In this document: positions 61,234 through 63,228 of the stretch, one piece after another
Layout: every line of letters begins with the position of its first letter
How positions within the stretch are numbered: the first letter of the stretch is position 1
Assembly (NCBI GenBank): GCA_027314515.1
Contig: DAHVAR010000208.1
Coordinates: 1 to 63,228 of the forward strand
Origin: Actinomycetota bacterium
Lineage (GTDB): Bacteria; Actinomycetota; Actinomycetes; Streptosporangiales; Streptosporangiaceae
DNA length: 63,228 bases
Direction of reading: 5' to 3'
Made by a program: the position numbers and the translations under genes
Notes under the pieces: model-generated
Told to the model about the DNA's origin: nothing
The model's database searches: none
Seen by the model: only the letters and a program-made list of their open reading frames with translations

Positions 61234-62702
61234 TGCCTGCAGACCTGCGCCGGCTCGAAGACAGGCTGCGCGCTGCCTATGCCGAGGCCGCCGCCGCCGC
61301 TGTCCGGCCGGACGACATCAGCGAACGCGTGCCGCCGGTGACAAGCCCGCTGCGGAGGCGTGGCGCGGTAATGGCCGGAAGCCGGCGCGCCACCGCGCTG
61401 GCTACCGCCGCGGCCGTGCTGCTCATCGTCATCACCGCGACGGTGATCCCGCAAGCGCTGCAGTCCGGAACACGCCACCGCCGCGGCGGTCCGGCGGCAG
61501 CCCGGCACTTGCCGCCCTCGCATATGGCCTTCGTAGTGTCGAGCTCGGCTGGCTCAGGCAATGTGCCCAGCCTGCTGATCCCCGTCAACCTGGCCACCGG
61601 CACGACGCTGAAGCCGATCCCCCTCGGCGTCAAGGGCCGCGAGGGCGGGATAGCGATCTTGCCCGACGGCACGACGGTGTACGTCCTGAACATGCGCGGC
61701 CGGCTAATTCCGGTCGATGTCAGGACCGGCAAGGTAGAGAAGCCGATCAACTTCGGTGGCCGTCCACAGCAGCTCGTGACGACTCCCGATGGCAAGACGG
61801 CATATGTACTGGAATCGTACGGCGTCGCGGTGGTCGACCTTGCCACCCGTACCGCGCTCGGGTTCATCAAGATCCACGACCCCGGCAGCTTCGCCCTGAC
61901 ACCCGACGGGAAGGCGCTCTACGTGCTCGGCTTGGACACGACCCAGGTCGGCCAGATTCTGACCCTGACCGCGATCGATACGGCCACGAACACGACAATC
62001 GCCACAATCGGGCTGGAAGGGCCGCAGATCATGGACCGCGCCACTGCGTGGTCGCTGGCGATGGCTCCCGACGGCAAGACCGTCTACACCGTATTCGGGC
62101 TCGTTCCCCGCAGCAGTGTGCCCAGTGTCATACGCTCCGTGCCCAGTGTCATACGCTCCGCCGACGAGATCATCCCGGTTGACGTGGCCAGCAACACCGA
62201 GCAGAAGCCCATCGTTTCCGGCACTGTGCCGGGCAGTCTCTTTCGTTTTGGCCTCAATGAGGGCCTCACGATCAGCCCGGACAGCCAGACGGGCTACCTG
62301 CAGCAAAGCCAGTGGCTCATCCCGGTTGACCTCCGCACCGGGGCCGTAGGCGCGCCAATCCCGCTGCCGTCGGCCGTCTCTCATCGCTATGACCTCACGT
62401 TCTCGCCCGACGGCCAGCGGCTCTACGTGATCGGGAACCTCACCGACTCGGAAGTGATCCCGATCGACACCGCTACCGGCACCCAGCTGCCGCCAATCCA
62501 GCTAGCCGCGCCAGGCTGGGACACCTGGGGGGACGTCTTCGCGCTGGGCGGCAACACGCTCTACATCCTGAGTTATGGCTTGGACTCCAGAAACGTCCGG
62601 TTCCTCGGCAGCCGGATAACGCCGGTCGACACCGCCACCGCATACCTGACCGCTAAGCCCCCGTCCCCCGGTGGATTAGCCAGCCGCGCTGCTTTCCGTT
62701 AA
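61233..62702 (+). CDS. Membrane-anchored YncE-like beta-propeller protein
   Basis: A 489-residue protein. An N-terminal cytoplasmic part (about 1-45, MPADLRRLEDRLRAAYAEA) is followed by one membrane helix (ATALATAAAVLLIVITATVI) and an extracytoplasmic beta-propeller of about seven units with repeated TPDGKTAYVL / APDGKTVYTV / SPDGQRLYVI motifs, as in YncE/lactonase folds. It starts at the last base of the expected sigma-factor stop. Such a pair suggests an anti-sigma or co-sensor, though the N-terminus lacks the ZAS motif (HxxxCxxC). A 21-bp duplication (62118-62159) repeats SVPSVIR. Confidence 0.82.
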   Translation: MPADLRRLEDRLRAAYAEAAAAAVRPDDISERVPPVTSPLRRRGAVMAGSRRATALATAAAVLLIVITATVIPQALQSGTRHRRGGPAAARHLPPSHMAFVVSSSAGSGNVPSLLIPVNLATGTTLKPIPLGVKGREGGIAILPDGTTVYVLNMRGRLIPVDVRTGKVEKPINFGGRPQQLVTTPDGKTAYVLESYGVAVVDLATRTALGFIKIHDPGSFALTPDGKALYVLGLDTTQVGQILTLTAIDTATNTTIATIGLEGPQIMDRATAWSLAMAPDGKTVYTVFGLVPRSSVPSVIRSVPSVIRSADEIIPVDVASNTEQKPIVSGTVPGSLFRFGLNEGLTISPDSQTGYLQQSQWLIPVDLRTGAVGAPIPLPSAVSHRYDLTFSPDGQRLYVIGNLTDSEVIPIDTATGTQLPPIQLAAPGWDTWGDVFALGGNTLYILSYGLDSRNVRFLGSRITPVDTATAYLTAKPPSPGGLASRAAFR

Positions 62703-62860
62703 GTTTCCGGTCAGCCGCAGACTAGGCCACGCTCGGCCGCCGGGAAACACAGGCCCGGCCGCAGCCCCGCGCTCGGGCCCGTAACACTGGGGACGGCTGG
62801 ATCGCTTCGCTCCTGAACATGGACAGCCCCGATCCCGGGGCTCGACCTCGAAGGAGACTC

Positions 62861-63228
62861 ATGCGCGCAACACGAGCGTCCTTGCTGGCCCGGGCCGGCT
62901 CGGCCGCCGCAGTGGCCATCCTGGCAGGCGGCGGCGTGGTCGCCAGCACGGCGGCCGCCGACGCCGCCACCGGCCACCACCACCACGCACTGGCGCCGAC
63001 AACGCTGTCGATCAGGAACAGGTCGATCGCGCACGCACGGCATCATGCGGACGCGCTGACCGGCGTGCTCAGGTCACGCCGCAGGGACGTCGCTGGCGAG
63101 ACCATCGTCCTGGACAGCCGGACCGGCAGGAAGCCCAGGTGGGTTGTGGTAGGGACCGGCACCACCGGATCGAACGGCGCGGTCACGTTCATGGTGGCGC
63201 CCACCATGCGGACCCAGTACAAGATGAT
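62861..63228 (+). CDS. Secreted protein, 5' part
   Basis: ATG 62861 follows AAGGAGACTC. The first about 36 residues are a signal peptide (LARAGSAAAVAILAGGGVV, cleavage near ADAA). The mature start is His-rich (TGHHHHALAP), then a basic stretch and a beta-rich region (AGETIVLDSRTGRKPRWVVV) that looks like an Ig-like or adhesin repeat. The frame is open at the window end, so only 122 residues are seen. Function unknown. Confidence 0.75.
   Translation, partial: MRATRASLLARAGSAAAVAILAGGGVVASTAAADAATGHHHHALAPTTLSIRNRSIAHARHHADALTGVLRSRRRDVAGETIVLDSRTGRKPRWVVVGTGTTGSNGAVTFMVAPTMRTQYKM

Noticed and set aside
61234-62182. Extension of the sigma factor frame through the propeller gene
   Set aside because: The extension is Arg/Pro-rich shadow sequence; the propeller frame carries clear family repeats.

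Overview
The window is GC-rich (about 70% by eye) chromosomal DNA from an actinomycete. Supporting signs are GTG/TTG starts, strong third-position GC, an imuA'-imuB-dnaE2 SOS mutagenesis set of mycobacterial/streptomycete type, a mycofactocin-type NDMA-dependent alcohol dehydrogenase, a GH12 cellulase, a GT87 mannosyltransferase and an OtrA/Tet(M)-like ribosomal protection factor. I cannot assign a genus; a soil Streptosporangiales or Streptomyces relative is plausible. I saw no tRNA, rRNA, CRISPR array, integrase or insertion sequence.

Layout. 1-4.6 kb: the tail of an AAA+ ATPase, a cytochrome P450 with a frameshifted C-terminus, a divergent TetR regulator and a glycogen-debranching-type enzyme. 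4.7-10.2 kb (minus strand): a small membrane protein, a DMT permease, a ribosomal-protection GTPase with an overlapping leader peptide, and an LD-carboxypeptidase. 10.3-11.6 kb: two decayed genes facing each other (HIT protein and ABC exporter). 11.8-15.4 kb: a Zn/Mn ABC importer operon with a Zur-like site. 15.5-18.7 kb: two convergent membrane mannosyltransferases. 19.2-29.7 kb: imuA'-imuB under a LexA box, then about 5 kb of unrelated genes, then dnaE2. 29.9-33.3 kb: a fused class III aminotransferase/HpnA-like epimerase, then TenA. 33.4-36.8 kb: a VOC protein, a DUF885 hydrolase and a broken LLM flavin oxidoreductase.

36.8-42.0 kb holds a TetR regulator divergent from a four-gene, ATGA-coupled operon (class II aldolase, PfkB kinase, class III aminotransferase, APC permease). 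This looks like a complete import-and-breakdown route for an amino/hydroxy compound and is the best candidate here for an undescribed pathway. 42.2-46.5 kb: GH12 cellulase, a two-domain VOC protein, a YCII protein, exonuclease III and a histidine phosphatase. 46.8-51.8 kb (minus): a membrane protein, an amidohydrolase, the NDMA-dependent alcohol dehydrogenase and a MoxR-VWA fusion, largely overlapping. 52-53.8 kb: proS behind a hairpin leader.

54.2-60.7 kb is a polyamine-catabolism cluster: transaminase, Lrp regulator, aminobutyraldehyde dehydrogenase, PotD-like binding protein and an FAD amine oxidase. The last gene overlaps an ECF sigma factor, which is followed by a membrane-anchored beta-propeller. 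A secreted protein runs off the right end.

Two window-wide patterns stand out. First, there are at least six interrupted genes: P450, HIT, ABC exporter, aminoglycoside phosphotransferase, LLM oxidoreductase and the 3' end of the sigma factor. Second, many short in-frame tandem repeats (15, 18, 21 and 24 bp) lie at gene ends, linkers and stop codons.
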